DNA of 64,000 nucleotides from Pseudomonas knackmussii B13 (GCF_000689415.1 NZ_HG322950.1:3603501-3667500); one strand, 5' to 3'; positions 15,969 to 25,481 are shown, numbered from the stretch's first letter. Made by a program: numbers and translations. Notes: generated by a model from the sequence alone, not told the origin.

Positions 15969-16715
15969 ATGCCCGCATCCGCTGTCGAACTGCCCCCCTT
16001 CACCGCCCTGCTCTTCGGCCTCTGCGGCGACCTCGTCGACTTCGGCGCGCAAACCCTGCCGCTGGCCTTGCAGCGCCTGTTCCCGCATGCCGCGCCGGAA
16101 CGCATTGCCGAAGCCACTGCGCACCCACCACGGCAGGCGCTGACGTATCTGCTCGGCCGCGAGCCCAATGCCGATGAATGCGCCAACTTCTTCAGCGAGC
16201 TGCGCGACAGCGCCGACGAACAGGCCGAAGCGGTTCCCGAGGCCCTGGAGGCGCTGCACCGCCTCGGCCACAGCGATATTCCCTGTGTCTGGCTCGACGA
16301 ACTGCCGCCGGCCGCACGCGAACGCCTGGCCAAGCCGCTGAACGGCACCATCGTCGGCTCCTCAGGCGGCGAAGCCCGCCCATGGCCCGCGCCGGACGCC
16401 TGCTGGCAGGCGCTGATCACGCTGGGCAGCCCGCAGCTGGACGGTTGCGTACTCGTCAGCAGCCAGCCGCGCCTGCTGCAATCGGGGCTCAATGCCGGTC
16501 TCTGGACCATCGGCCTGGCCGCACGCGGTCCGCACTGCGGCCTCTCGGCGCAGGACTGGGACGCGCTGGAACACGGCGCGCGCGAACAGCGCCGGGCGCA
16601 AGCCACCCTGGAGCTGTACCGCCTGGGCGTGCATTCGGTGATCGACCATCTGGGCGAGCTGGAACCCTGCCTGCGGGACATCGCCTGTCGCCGCGCGAAA
16701 GGAGAAAAACCATGA
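15969..16715 (+). CDS. PhnX-like HAD-superfamily protein, catalytic residues lost
   Basis: A 248-residue protein related to phosphonoacetaldehyde hydrolase (PhnX). The relationship is clear in LVDFG near residue 23, RPWPAPDACWQAL in the middle and SGLNAGLWTIGLAARG near residue 177. However, where PhnX has its nucleophile in FDWAGT, this protein has FGLCGD (Gly17). The cap-domain Schiff-base lysine region reads AHPPRQALTYLL without the lysine, and the late GDTxSD loop reads SSQPRL. It is probably a non-catalytic binding protein. The ATG at 15969 is used; its stop overlaps the HD gene (ATGA). Confidence 0.8.
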   Translation: MPASAVELPPFTALLFGLCGDLVDFGAQTLPLALQRLFPHAAPERIAEATAHPPRQALTYLLGREPNADECANFFSELRDSADEQAEAVPEALEALHRLGHSDIPCVWLDELPPAARERLAKPLNGTIVGSSGGEARPWPAPDACWQALITLGSPQLDGCVLVSSQPRLLQSGLNAGLWTIGLAARGPHCGLSAQDWDALEHGAREQRRAQATLELYRLGVHSVIDHLGELEPCLRDIACRRAKGEKP

Positions 16716-17293
16716 AACACATTCGCCACGCCTTTCTCGACGAGCTCGCCGAGCGCTTCGCCAGCTTCGGTGCCGAGCCCTACGGAGAGTCGGTGAGCCA
16801 GGCCGAACACGCGCTGCAATGCGCGACCCTGGCCGAGCGCGCGGGCTGCGCCGACAGCCTGGTGATCGCCGCGCTGCTGCACGACATTGGCCACCTCTAC
16901 GAGAACCCCGGCGAGATCGAGAGCCGCGACCTGCGCCACGAGGAAGTCGGCGCCCATCTGCTGCGCCGGATGCTGCCCGAATCGGTCTGGCAACCGGTGC
17001 TGCTGCATGTCGCCGCCAAGCGCTACCTCTGCGCGGTCGACCCGGCCTATCACGCCGGCCTTTCGCCCGCCTCGCGGCACAGCCTGGCGTTGCAGGGCGG
17101 GCCTTTCGACGAACGCGCCGCCATGGCCTTCCTCAAGGCGCCCTACGCCGAAGACGCCATCACCCTGCGGCGCCTCGACGACCTCGGCAAGGACCCGGCC
17201 ATGCGCACGCCGGAACTGAGCCACTTCTTCCCTGCGCTGGAACGTCTGCTGCGGGTTGATCCGCATCAGGCACGGCTGCGCCCGGCGAGTTAA
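16712..17293 (+). CDS. HD-domain protein of the phosphonate-degradation (PhnZ-like) family
   Basis: A 193-residue HD-domain protein. SVSQAEHALQCATLAERAG and VIAALLHDIGHLYENPGE give the metal ligands His33, His57 and Asp58, one residue from the numbering of PhnZ (His34, His58, Asp59). Tyr24 and Glu26 lie where PhnZ-type oxygenases have their substrate-gating Tyr/Glu pair, though exact alignment is needed. Members of this family are mixed-valent di-iron oxygenases that cleave 2-hydroxy-phosphonates. No PhnY or TmpA hydroxylase partner is nearby; the overlapping partner is the dead PhnX-like protein. The substrate is therefore open. Confidence 0.82.
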   Translation: MKHIRHAFLDELAERFASFGAEPYGESVSQAEHALQCATLAERAGCADSLVIAALLHDIGHLYENPGEIESRDLRHEEVGAHLLRRMLPESVWQPVLLHVAAKRYLCAVDPAYHAGLSPASRHSLALQGGPFDERAAMAFLKAPYAEDAITLRRLDDLGKDPAMRTPELSHFFPALERLLRVDPHQARLRPAS

Positions 17294-17370
17294 GCTGTGT
17301 GGCATGGTGATGGACTTTCGCCGGCGCGGCGCGGTCCATCCTGGGTAGCCCACTGCTGAAGGAAACCGCC

Positions 17371-17634
17371 ATGCCGACACGTCAACTGCGTGAAGAACTG
17401 CAGAAGCTGCGCGAGCAGCTGGAGCATGAGCCGCCGCTGAGCGAAGAGCAGCGCGGCGAGTTGGAGACGCTGATCCGGGACATCGAATTGCAGCTGGCCA
17501 ATGAGGACGCGCTCTCCGACGAGAGCCTGATGGATGGCATCAACCTGGCGGTGGAACGCTTCGAAGTCAGTCACCCGACCCTGGCCGCCACGCTCCGTTC
17601 CGTGGTGCAGAGCCTGGCGAACATGGGCATCTGA
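17371..17634 (+). CDS. DUF4404 family protein
   Basis: An 87-residue, highly charged helical protein: MPTRQLREELQKLREQLEHEPPL at the start suggests a coiled coil, and HPTLAATLRSVVQSLANMGI at the end is amphipathic. It matches the small DUF4404 family, of unknown function. It is 77 bases after the HD gene in the same orientation and ends at a bidirectional terminator. Confidence 0.8.
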   Translation: MPTRQLREELQKLREQLEHEPPLSEEQRGELETLIRDIELQLANEDALSDESLMDGINLAVERFEVSHPTLAATLRSVVQSLANMGI

Positions 17635-17649
17635 GCCCCGCGCAGAAAC

Positions 17650-17677
17650 AAAAAACCCGGCCTTGGCCGGGTTTTTT
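17650..17677. terminator. Bidirectional terminator between the DUF4404 gene and queF
   Basis: AAAAAACCCGGCC / GGCCGGGTTTTTT stem with a minimal TT loop, A-rich on the left and T-rich on the right; convergent genes on both sides. Confidence 0.93.
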
Positions 17678-17689
17678 CGTCTTTGCCAG

Positions 17690-18520
17690 TTACTGGCGCA
17701 CCAGGCGGCGGTTATCCGCAACCACGGCTTCGCTGCTGCGATAGGGGTTGATGTCCAGCCCGCCGCGGCGCACGTAGCGCGCGTAGACGGTGAGGCGGCT
17801 CGGCTGCAGCAGGCGCTGCAGATCGAGATAGATGCGCTCGACGCACTGCTCGTGGAAGTCCTGGTGCTGGCGGAAGGACACCACGTAGGCCAGCAGGCTG
17901 GCAGGGTCCAGCGCCGGGCCACTGTAGTCGACCACCAGGGTGCCCCAGTCCGGCTGGCCGGTAACCGGGCAGTTGGATTTCAGCAGGTGGCTGTAGAGCA
18001 CCTCGTCGACCCGCTGTGCATCGTTGCAACGCAGCAGTTCCGGGCGCGGGTGATCGTAGCTCTCCACGGTCACGTCCAGCTCGTCGACGCAACGCCCCGG
18101 CAGGCGGGCGACGCCCTCCTCGGCCACTTCGTCAAGGCTGCGCAGACGCACCGCCACCGGCGCACCGGCAGCTGCCGAGAGATCGCGGACCAGCACCGCC
18201 TTCACGGCTTCACGGCTGTCGAACGGGCTCTGGTTCAGCGAGTTCAGGTAAAGCTTGAACGACTTCGATTCGATGATGTTCGGCGAGGCCGCAGGAATGG
18301 CGAACTCACCGATGGCGACCACCGGCTTGCCACCCGGGGTCAGCCAGGACAGCTCGTAGCAGTTCCAGATGTCCACGCCCTGGTACGGCAGGTTGCTGCC
18401 ATCCAGGCCCAGCTCGGCCCACTTGGTGGCGCGACTGATGGGGAACAGCAGCTCCGGCGAATAAGTGGAGACGTATTCGCTGGACTTGCCAAGCGGCGAA
18501 TGTTCGGCGGGATGCTGCAT
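17690..18520 (-). CDS. queF: NADPH-dependent 7-cyano-7-deazaguanine reductase
   Basis: QueF reduces preQ0 to preQ1 in queuosine tRNA modification. The 276-residue protein is the long, two-domain (YqcD-like) form. It contains the QueF motif ESKSFKLYLNSLNQ (residues 84-97) and the catalytic Cys184 in KSNCPVTGQPDWG, with Asp191 shortly after. FHEQCVERIYLDL and GLDINPYRS near the C-terminus also match. It is monocistronic, with a terminator on one side and the cupredoxin gene upstream in the same orientation. Confidence 0.95.
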   Translation of the reverse strand: MQHPAEHSPLGKSSEYVSTYSPELLFPISRATKWAELGLDGSNLPYQGVDIWNCYELSWLTPGGKPVVAIGEFAIPAASPNIIESKSFKLYLNSLNQSPFDSREAVKAVLVRDLSAAAGAPVAVRLRSLDEVAEEGVARLPGRCVDELDVTVESYDHPRPELLRCNDAQRVDEVLYSHLLKSNCPVTGQPDWGTLVVDYSGPALDPASLLAYVVSFRQHQDFHEQCVERIYLDLQRLLQPSRLTVYARYVRRGGLDINPYRSSEAVVADNRRLVRQ

Positions 18521-18637
18521 GACGGAAACCTGCGGAGTCGGATCGGCGCCCGCCCCGGAGTGGCGGGCGCGGCAAGTGTATACAAATGCTCCGGCGCTTT
18601 CAGCAGGCAGAGGACGAGACGCCCTCGCGGTGCGGCC

Positions 18638-19180
18638 TCAGGAGTCCACGTTCAGCTTGCCGACCATACCCGCCTGATAGTGGCCAGGAATGTTGCAGGC
18701 GAACTCGAGGCCGGTCGCCTTGCTGAAGGTCCAGGTCAGCTCGGCGCTCTTGCCCGGTTCGATCAGCACGCTGTTGGGGTCGTCATGCTTCATGTTCATT
18801 TGCGAATGGTCCATGCCGGCCATCTGGCCCATCTGACTCATGTCGTGCTGCATGCCGGTGGGGCTGAGCATGCCCATCTCCTGCATGTGCTGCATTTCCT
18901 TCTGGTGCTCGGCATGCATAGCCGCGCTGCCTAGGTTGAACTCATGCAGCAGCTTGCCGTTGTTGTGAATGACGAAGCGCACTGTCTCGCCAGCCTTGAC
19001 CTGTACGGACTTGGGCTCGAAGTACATGTCGCCGAGCGTGATCTCGACGGTGCGCGTGGCCTGTTCGGCCTTGGCCGGCTTGCCGAAGTCGTAGCCGCGG
19101 CCGGCATCGGCCAGCGCCGGTACGGCCAGGCTCGCAGCCAGGCTAAGCAGTGCAGCTCGGAACAGGGAATTCAAGGACAT
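18638..19180 (-). CDS. Periplasmic cupredoxin with methionine-rich insert
   Basis: A 180-residue exported copper protein. The signal peptide ends at PALA-DAGRGYDFG. A plastocyanin-like domain follows (VEITLGDMYFEPKSVQVKAGETVRFVIHNNGKLLHEF). The type-1 copper ligands can be assigned: the His of LLHEF, then Cys, His and Met in ACNIPGHYQAGM. Between them is an insert of about 50 residues rich in Met and His (MQHDMSQMGQMAGMDHSQMNMKH), likely to bind extra Cu(I). It is divergent from copRS with a CopR-type box between. The role is probably periplasmic copper tolerance. Confidence 0.87.
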   Translation of the reverse strand: MSLNSLFRAALLSLAASLAVPALADAGRGYDFGKPAKAEQATRTVEITLGDMYFEPKSVQVKAGETVRFVIHNNGKLLHEFNLGSAAMHAEHQKEMQHMQEMGMLSPTGMQHDMSQMGQMAGMDHSQMNMKHDDPNSVLIEPGKSAELTWTFSKATGLEFACNIPGHYQAGMVGKLNVDS

Positions 19181-19250
19181 CGGGTGAACCTCGTTGGATT
19201 GATCTGTCGCCATCCTGCCCAGTGCCAGCTGCCCGCTGGCTGTCGGGAGG

Positions 19251-19266
19251 ATTACAGTTCTGTCAG
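19251..19266. promoter_or_regulatory. Putative CopR box
   Basis: ATTACAGTTCTGTCAG (reverse complement CTGACAGAACTGTAAT) matches the heavy-metal response-regulator box (TGACA, five bases, TGTAA/C). It is midway between the cupredoxin gene and copR, as expected for autoregulation and activation by phosphorylated CopR. Confidence 0.75.
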
Positions 19267-19332
19267 CTTGGCGGTGCCGACGGCCTGCCTGGATACAATG
19301 TGCCCATACAGCAGCCGCCAGGAGCACTCGCG

Positions 19333-20013
19333 TTGAAACTCTTGATCGTCGAAGACGAACCTCGCATCGGCCAGTACCTGCGCCAGGGCCTGAGCGAAGC
19401 CGGCTATGCCGTCGACCTCAGCACCGATGGCGCCGAGGGCGAGCATCTGGCGCTTTCCGGCGGCTATGACCTGCTGATCCTCGACGTCATGCTCCCCGGC
19501 CGCGACGGCTGGCAGATCCTCGCCAGCGTGCGCCAGGCCGGCCAGGGTGTGCCGGTGCTGTTCCTCACCGCCCGCGACGCCGTGGAAGACCGCGTGCGCG
19601 GCCTGGAACAAGGCGCCGACGACTACCTGGTCAAGCCCTTCGCCTTCGTCGAACTGCTCGCCCGCGTGCGCACCCTGCTGCGCCGGGGCGGCCAACCGGT
19701 GCAGGACACAACGCTGCAGTTGGCCGATCTCGAACTGGACCTGCTGCGCCGCCGCGTACAACGCGCCGGCAAGCGCATCGAGCTGACCGCCAAGGAGTTC
19801 GCCCTGCTCGAACTGCTGTTGCGCCGCCACGGCGAAGTGCTGCCCAAGTCGCTGATCGCCTCGCAGGTGTGGGACATGAACTTCGACAGTGACACCAACG
19901 TCATCGAGGTGGCGATCCGCCGCCTGCGCGCCAAGGTCGACGACGACTTCCCGCAGCGCCTGATCCACACCGTGCGCGGCATGGGCTACGTGCTCGAAGA
20001 GCGGCCGGCATGA
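19333..20013 (+). CDS. copR: Copper-responsive OmpR-family response regulator
   Basis: A 226-residue response regulator: receiver (residues 1-112; LKLLIVEDEP, phosphoacceptor Asp51 in LLILDVMLPGRDGW, DDYLVKPFAF) and winged-helix DNA-binding domain (125-224; LTAKEFALLELLLRRHGEVLPKSLIASQVWDMNFDSDTNVIEVAIRRLRAKVD). The sequence is that of the CopR/CusR/PcoR group. The start is the TTG at 19333 after AGGAGC; an upstream ATG would add 61 residues with no receiver homology. It overlaps copS by four bases. Confidence 0.93.
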   Translation: MKLLIVEDEPRIGQYLRQGLSEAGYAVDLSTDGAEGEHLALSGGYDLLILDVMLPGRDGWQILASVRQAGQGVPVLFLTARDAVEDRVRGLEQGADDYLVKPFAFVELLARVRTLLRRGGQPVQDTTLQLADLELDLLRRRVQRAGKRIELTAKEFALLELLLRRHGEVLPKSLIASQVWDMNFDSDTNVIEVAIRRLRAKVDDDFPQRLIHTVRGMGYVLEERPA

Positions 20014-21365
20014 GCCTGGGTTCGCGCCTTTCCCTAGGGGTCCGCCTCAGCCTGCTGTTCGCTGCCGCCACCGCGGCCATCTCGCTGCTCGCCGGCGCCC
20101 TCTTCAGCCGCGCCAGCGAGGCGCACTTCATCGAACTCGACCGCGAAACCATGGGCAGCCGCCTGCCAGCCTTCCGCGAACTGCTCGCCGACGTCCGCTC
20201 GCCTGCCGACCTGGCCACGCACCGGGCCGGCCTCGAGCTCGAACTGACCCGCCACCCGGACCTGGGCATCCGCCTGAGCGGCGCCGACGGCCAACGCTGG
20301 CTCGACGAGCCGCCACGCATGAGCGGTGCCGGGGGCGACATGCCGGGGATGGACGACGAGCTCGCCTACCGCGAAATGAATGCCCCGCTGGACCCAGCCG
20401 ATCCCGACGGGCGCCAGCTCACCCTGGTGCTGGACATCACCCATCACCAGCATTTCCTCCAGCACATGCAGCAACTGATCTGGCTGACCATGAGCCTCTC
20501 CGCCCTGGCCACCGCCCTGCTCGGCGCCTGGGCCACCCGCGCCAGCCTGCGTCCGCTGCGACGCATGGGCGAGGTGGCGGCGCAAGTCTCGGCGCAGTCG
20601 CTGACCACTCGCCTCGACGCCGCGCGCCTGCCGAAAGAGCTCAGCGGCCTGGCCGACGATTTGAACGCCATGCTCGCTCGCCTGGAAGAAGCCTTCCAGC
20701 GCCTGTCGGCCTTCTCCGCGGACATCGCCCATGAACTGCGCACGCCGCTCACCGCCCTGCTGACGCAAACCCAGGTGGTGCTCTCGCGCTCACGCGACGC
20801 GGACGAATATCGCGAGGCGTTGCACGGCAACCTGGAGGAGCTGCAGCGGCTGACGGCGATGGTCAACGACATGCTCTTGCTGGCCAAGGCCGATCACGGC
20901 CTGCTGGCGCCGCGCCGCGAAAGCCTGGCGCTGGAAGGCGAGGTAGATGCGCTGCTGGAGTTCTACGCGCCGCTGGCCGAAGAAAATGGCATCGAATTGC
21001 AGCGCCAGGGCGAGGCACTGCTGCTAGCCGATCGCGGCATGCTGCGCCGTGTGCTAGCCAATCTGCTGGACAACGCCTTGCGCTTCACCGCCGCCGGAGG
21101 CGCCATTCGCGTACGCCTGCAACCCGGCCGGATCAGCGTAGAGAACCAGGGCCCGGCGATTCCCGCCGAACAACTGCCGCTGCTGTTCGACCGCTTCCAT
21201 CACCGCGATCCGGCAGACCGCGACGGACATGGCGTACACGCCGGGCTTGGCCTGGCGATCTGTCGCTCCATCGTGCAAGCCCATGGCGGTAGCATCCGCG
21301 CCGAATGCGCGGATGGCTGGACGCGCTTCGTGATCGAATTTCCGCAGGATTCGACGGGCGCCTGA
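20010..21365 (+). CDS. copS: Copper-responsive sensor histidine kinase
   Basis: A 451-residue membrane kinase. Helices at about residues 10-33 and 155-175 enclose a periplasmic sensor with Met/Asp- and His-containing stretches (GGDMPGMDDELAYREMNAP, ITHHQHFLQHM), plausible metal ligands. HAMP follows (175-228), then the dimerisation helix with His241 in SADIAHELRTPLTALL, and the ATPase domain (NLLDNALRF, GLGLAICRSIVQAHGG). It is of the heavy-metal kinase family and co-translated with copR. Its TGA stop lies in the loop of the following terminator hairpin. Confidence 0.93.
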   Translation: MSLGSRLSLGVRLSLLFAAATAAISLLAGALFSRASEAHFIELDRETMGSRLPAFRELLADVRSPADLATHRAGLELELTRHPDLGIRLSGADGQRWLDEPPRMSGAGGDMPGMDDELAYREMNAPLDPADPDGRQLTLVLDITHHQHFLQHMQQLIWLTMSLSALATALLGAWATRASLRPLRRMGEVAAQVSAQSLTTRLDAARLPKELSGLADDLNAMLARLEEAFQRLSAFSADIAHELRTPLTALLTQTQVVLSRSRDADEYREALHGNLEELQRLTAMVNDMLLLAKADHGLLAPRRESLALEGEVDALLEFYAPLAEENGIELQRQGEALLLADRGMLRRVLANLLDNALRFTAAGGAIRVRLQPGRISVENQGPAIPAEQLPLLFDRFHHRDPADRDGHGVHAGLGLAICRSIVQAHGGSIRAECADGWTRFVIEFPQDSTGA

Positions 21366-21378
21366 GCAGGCGCCCGTT
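21355..21378. terminator. Hairpin between copS and the phzF-like gene
   Basis: ACGGGCGCCT / AGGCGCCCGT stem; the copS stop codon is in the loop. The right side has a short T run (GTTTCG), and on the left side the A/T content is low, so it works best for copS. Confidence 0.7.
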
Positions 21379-21383
21379 TCGAC

Positions 21384-22166
21384 TCAGACGAACAGGCGTC
21401 CGGCAGCGATCAGCCGCGCGTGGCCGGCGATGCTCACGCGGTCGCCCTGCAGGCGGCACCAGAGTTCGCCGCCGCGCGCCGAGCACTGGTAGGCGCGCAA
21501 CTGCAACTTGTTCAAGCGCTGCGACCAGTAGGGAATCAGGCCGCAATGCGCGGCGCCGGTGACCGGGTCTTCCTCGATGCCAATGGCCGGGGCGAAGAAG
21601 CGCGAGACGAAGTCATAGTCGTCGCCGCGCGCGGTGACTATCACTCCCAGGTACGGCAAGCGCGCCAGGGCGGCGAAATCCGGCTTGCATTGGCGCACCG
21701 CCAGTTCGGACTCCAGCAGCACTACCAGGTGACTGTTGTTGCCCAGCACGTCCACCAGCGGCACACCCAGGGCCTGCTCCAGCTCGACGGTGCTGCCGAC
21801 CTCGCTCGGCGGCTGCGCCGGGAAGTCCAGGGCCAGGTGCGGGTCCTCGCGGAAGACCCGTAGCGGGCCGGATTGCGAGGCGAACTCCAGGCGCTCGCCC
21901 GGTTCGCCGTAAATCTCGAAGAGCACGTGGGCCGCAGCGAGCGTGGCATGACCGCAGAGCGGCACTTCCACCGTCGGCGTGAACCAGCGGATGCGCCAGC
22001 CGTCCAGCTCATTCACGACGAAGGCGGTTTCCGCCAGGTTGTGCTCGGCGGCGATCTTCTGCATCAACTCGTCGGCGAGCCAGGCGTCGAGGCGATAGAC
22101 GATAGCCGGGTTGCCGCTGAAAGGTCGGTTGGTGAAGGCATCCACCTGGTGGAAGTCGAGCTGCAT
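21384..22166 (-). CDS. PhzF-family isomerase/epimerase
   Basis: A 260-residue member of the diaminopimelate epimerase-like PhzF fold. The start FHQVDAFTNRPFSGNPAIVY and LAETAFV (Glu46, aligned with the catalytic Glu45 of PhzF) are diagnostic, as are VPLCGHATLAAAHVL and EEDPVTGAAHCGL. Only one phzF-like gene is present and no other phenazine genes are near, so this is a stand-alone paralogue of unknown substrate rather than a phenazine enzyme. The ATG at 22166 has AAGGAG seven bases upstream. Confidence 0.88.
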   Translation of the reverse strand: MQLDFHQVDAFTNRPFSGNPAIVYRLDAWLADELMQKIAAEHNLAETAFVVNELDGWRIRWFTPTVEVPLCGHATLAAAHVLFEIYGEPGERLEFASQSGPLRVFREDPHLALDFPAQPPSEVGSTVELEQALGVPLVDVLGNNSHLVVLLESELAVRQCKPDFAALARLPYLGVIVTARGDDYDFVSRFFAPAIGIEEDPVTGAAHCGLIPYWSQRLNKLQLRAYQCSARGGELWCRLQGDRVSIAGHARLIAAGRLFV

Positions 22167-22260
22167 GGCGTTCTCCTTGAATTCGCCGGCAGAGGATGCC
22201 GGTTCGCGTGCGACGTATCGCCGTACAGTATGTGGCTTTCGCAGCGTAACAGTGGACCGT

Positions 22261-22731
22261 TCAGCCGCGACCGATGGCGGCGAAACTGCCCGCTGTGAGG
22301 CTGGCCAGGGTCTCGGCGCTGAGTTCCACTTCCAGCCCACGGCGTCCGGCGCTGACGTGGATGGTCGGATAGCTGCGTGCGGACTCGTCGATGAAGGTGC
22401 GCAGGCGTTTCTTCTGCCCCAACGGGCTGATGCCGCCGACCAGGTAGCCGGTGGCGCGCTGTGCGGCGTTGGGGTCGGCCATGTCGGCTTTCTTCGCGCC
22501 GGCGGCGTGCGCCAGGGCCTTCAGGTCGAGGGTGCCGGCCACCGGCACCACGGCCACCAGCAGCTCGCCCTTTTCGGTGGCGGCGAGCAGCGTCTTGAAT
22601 ACGCGGGCCGGCTCCAGGCCGAGTTTCTCCGCAGCCTCCAGGCCATAGGACGGCGCCTTCGGATCGTGTTCGTAGCTCAGGACGCGGTGTTCGGCGCGGG
22701 CTTTCTTCAGCAGGTCGATAGCGGGAGTCAT
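22261..22731 (-). CDS. ybaK: Cys-tRNA(Pro)/Cys-tRNA(Cys) deacylase, YbaK/EbsC
   Basis: A 156-residue editing domain that hydrolyses Cys-tRNA(Pro), a charging error of prolyl-tRNA synthetase. The sequence MTPAIDLLKKARAEHRVLSYEHDP, VFKTLLAATEKGELLVAVVPVAGTLDLKALA and GYLVGGISPLGQKKRLRTFIDE is typical for YbaK; the GGISPLGQKK loop is the family signature. The start at 22731 begins the conserved N-terminus; an upstream ATG at 22773 is in non-homologous sequence. Confidence 0.9.
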   Translation of the reverse strand: MTPAIDLLKKARAEHRVLSYEHDPKAPSYGLEAAEKLGLEPARVFKTLLAATEKGELLVAVVPVAGTLDLKALAHAAGAKKADMADPNAAQRATGYLVGGISPLGQKKRLRTFIDESARSYPTIHVSAGRRGLEVELSAETLASLTAGSFAAIGRG

Positions 22732-22891
22732 GGCGTTCCGTCGGTCATGCGGGGCGATGGCCAAGCATAGCAAGCGGCGACGGCCGAATCCGCCACCCGC
22801 ACCTGCGCCATCGGCCCTTCACCCGGCCCGCGGAATCGCCTATGGTCGCCACTGTCCCGGGCTCTGCCGGATGCAGCACAAGGCCAACGTC

Positions 22892-24405
<1,514 letters not shown>

Positions 24406-24409
<4 letters not shown>

Positions 24410-24490
24410 GAGCGGATCTCATCCGCGAAATCCCACACCCCCGTAGGAGCGCGCCATGCGCGCGATTCGCGGCCATGGGCCGCTCCTACA
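24406..24490. repeat. Cluster of three REP-type palindromes with different stems
   Basis: Units at 24406-24430 (GTAGGAGCGGATCTCATCCG), 24443-24467 (GTAGGAGCGCGCCATGCGCG) and inverted 24466-24489. The conserved ends are the same as in other REPs of the window, while the stem sequences differ but stay complementary. The first unit supplies the glpK stop codon. Confidence 0.85.
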
Positions 24491-24587
24491 GGGGGACACC
24501 GTGCCGCGGGGTTCGACCCCTCCGAAATGACAGCCGCAGCGCGCTGCGGCATCCTTGGGCCTTCGGCCCGGACGCATGAGAGCGCAG

Positions 24588-25343
24588 ATGAACCTGCCAC
24601 CCCGACAGCAAAGCATCCTCGACCTGGTTCGCGAACGCGGCTACCTGAGCATCGAGGAACTGGCCCAGCAGTTCGCCGTCACCCCGCAGACCATCCGCCG
24701 CGACATCAACCAGCTCGCCGAGCAAAGCCTGCTGCGCCGCTACCACGGCGGCGCCGCCTGGGACTCGAGCATCGAGAACACCGCCTACAACACCCGTGCC
24801 GACCAGATGCGCGACGAGAAGCAGCGCATCGCCGAAGCGGTGGTCGCGCACATCCCCGACAACGCCTCGCTGTTCATCAACATCGGCACCACCACCGAAG
24901 CCATCGCCCGCGCCCTGCTCGGCCACCGCAACCTGAAGATCATCACCAACAACCTGCACGTGGCGGCGACCCTGAGCGCCAAGCCGGACTTCGAAGTGCT
25001 GGTCGCCGGCGGCACCGTGCGCAGCGACGGCGGCGTGGTAGGCCAGGCAGCGGTGGATTTCATCCAGCAATTCCGAGTCGACTTCGCCGTGGTCGGCATC
25101 AGCGGAATCGACGAAGACGGCAGCCTGCTCGACTTCGACTACCAGGAAGTGCGCGTCTCCCGCGCCATCATCGAGAACGCCCGCCAGGTGCTGCTCGCCG
25201 CCGACTCCAGCAAGTTCGGGCGTAACGCCCTGGTGCGCCTGGGGCCGATCGACCTGGTCGACCGCCTCATCACCGACCACGCGCCTCCGGCTGCAGTCGC
25301 GCGCCTGCTCGCCCAGCACAAGGTCCAGCTGGAACTCGCCTGA
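24588..25343 (+). CDS. glpR: Glycerol-3-phosphate regulon repressor
   Basis: A 251-residue DeoR-family repressor. The N-terminal helix-turn-helix (LPPRQQSILDLVRERGYLSIEELAQQFAVTPQTIRRDINQLAEQSLLRRYHGGA) is followed by a sugar-phosphate-isomerase-like domain (FINIGTTTEAIARALL, VLVAGGTVRSDGG, VGISGIDEDGSLLDFDYQEV). It matches pseudomonad GlpR in length and sequence and should be released by glycerol-3-phosphate. It sits between glpK and glpD, the two genes it controls. Confidence 0.95.
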   Translation: MNLPPRQQSILDLVRERGYLSIEELAQQFAVTPQTIRRDINQLAEQSLLRRYHGGAAWDSSIENTAYNTRADQMRDEKQRIAEAVVAHIPDNASLFINIGTTTEAIARALLGHRNLKIITNNLHVAATLSAKPDFEVLVAGGTVRSDGGVVGQAAVDFIQQFRVDFAVVGISGIDEDGSLLDFDYQEVRVSRAIIENARQVLLAADSSKFGRNALVRLGPIDLVDRLITDHAPPAAVARLLAQHKVQLELA

Positions 25344-25351
25344 CCCCGAAA

Positions 25352-25467
25352 GTTCATTTTCGAAAACGCGACATTTTCCACGATTTCTCAGCCGCTCCTG
25401 CTGGTCACAATTCGTTCACTCGCCTACTATATTTTCGAATTCGAACGCATTCATGTTCATTTTCAGT
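25352..25467 (+). promoter_or_regulatory. glpD promoter with several GlpR-like sites
   Basis: Repeated TTTTCGAA/TTCATTTTCG sequences occur at 25352-25367 (GTTCATTTTCGAAAAC), 25431-25446 (ATTTTCGAATTCGAAC) and 25454-25467 (TGTTCATTTTCAGT). Pseudomonad GlpR sites have the form TTTTCGTTTTCGAAC. A candidate -10 is TACTAT at 25425-25430, between the sites, which would allow looping or occlusion. Confidence 0.65.
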
Positions 25468-25481
25468 CAGGAGAAGTCGTC

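Noticed and set aside
18570..18585. GTGTATACAAATG upstream of queF as a fourth purine operator
   Set aside because: Only the TGTATACAA core is present, one flank is wrong (GTG instead of TTG), and queF has no clear link to purine breakdown; it may simply be part of a -10.
21384..22166. Phenazine biosynthesis gene phzF
   Set aside because: The fold is right but no other phz gene is present; stand-alone PhzF paralogues are common.
24527..25225. Arg/Pro-rich frame overlapping glpR
   Set aside because: It is the +1 shadow of glpR; low-complexity translation and no support.
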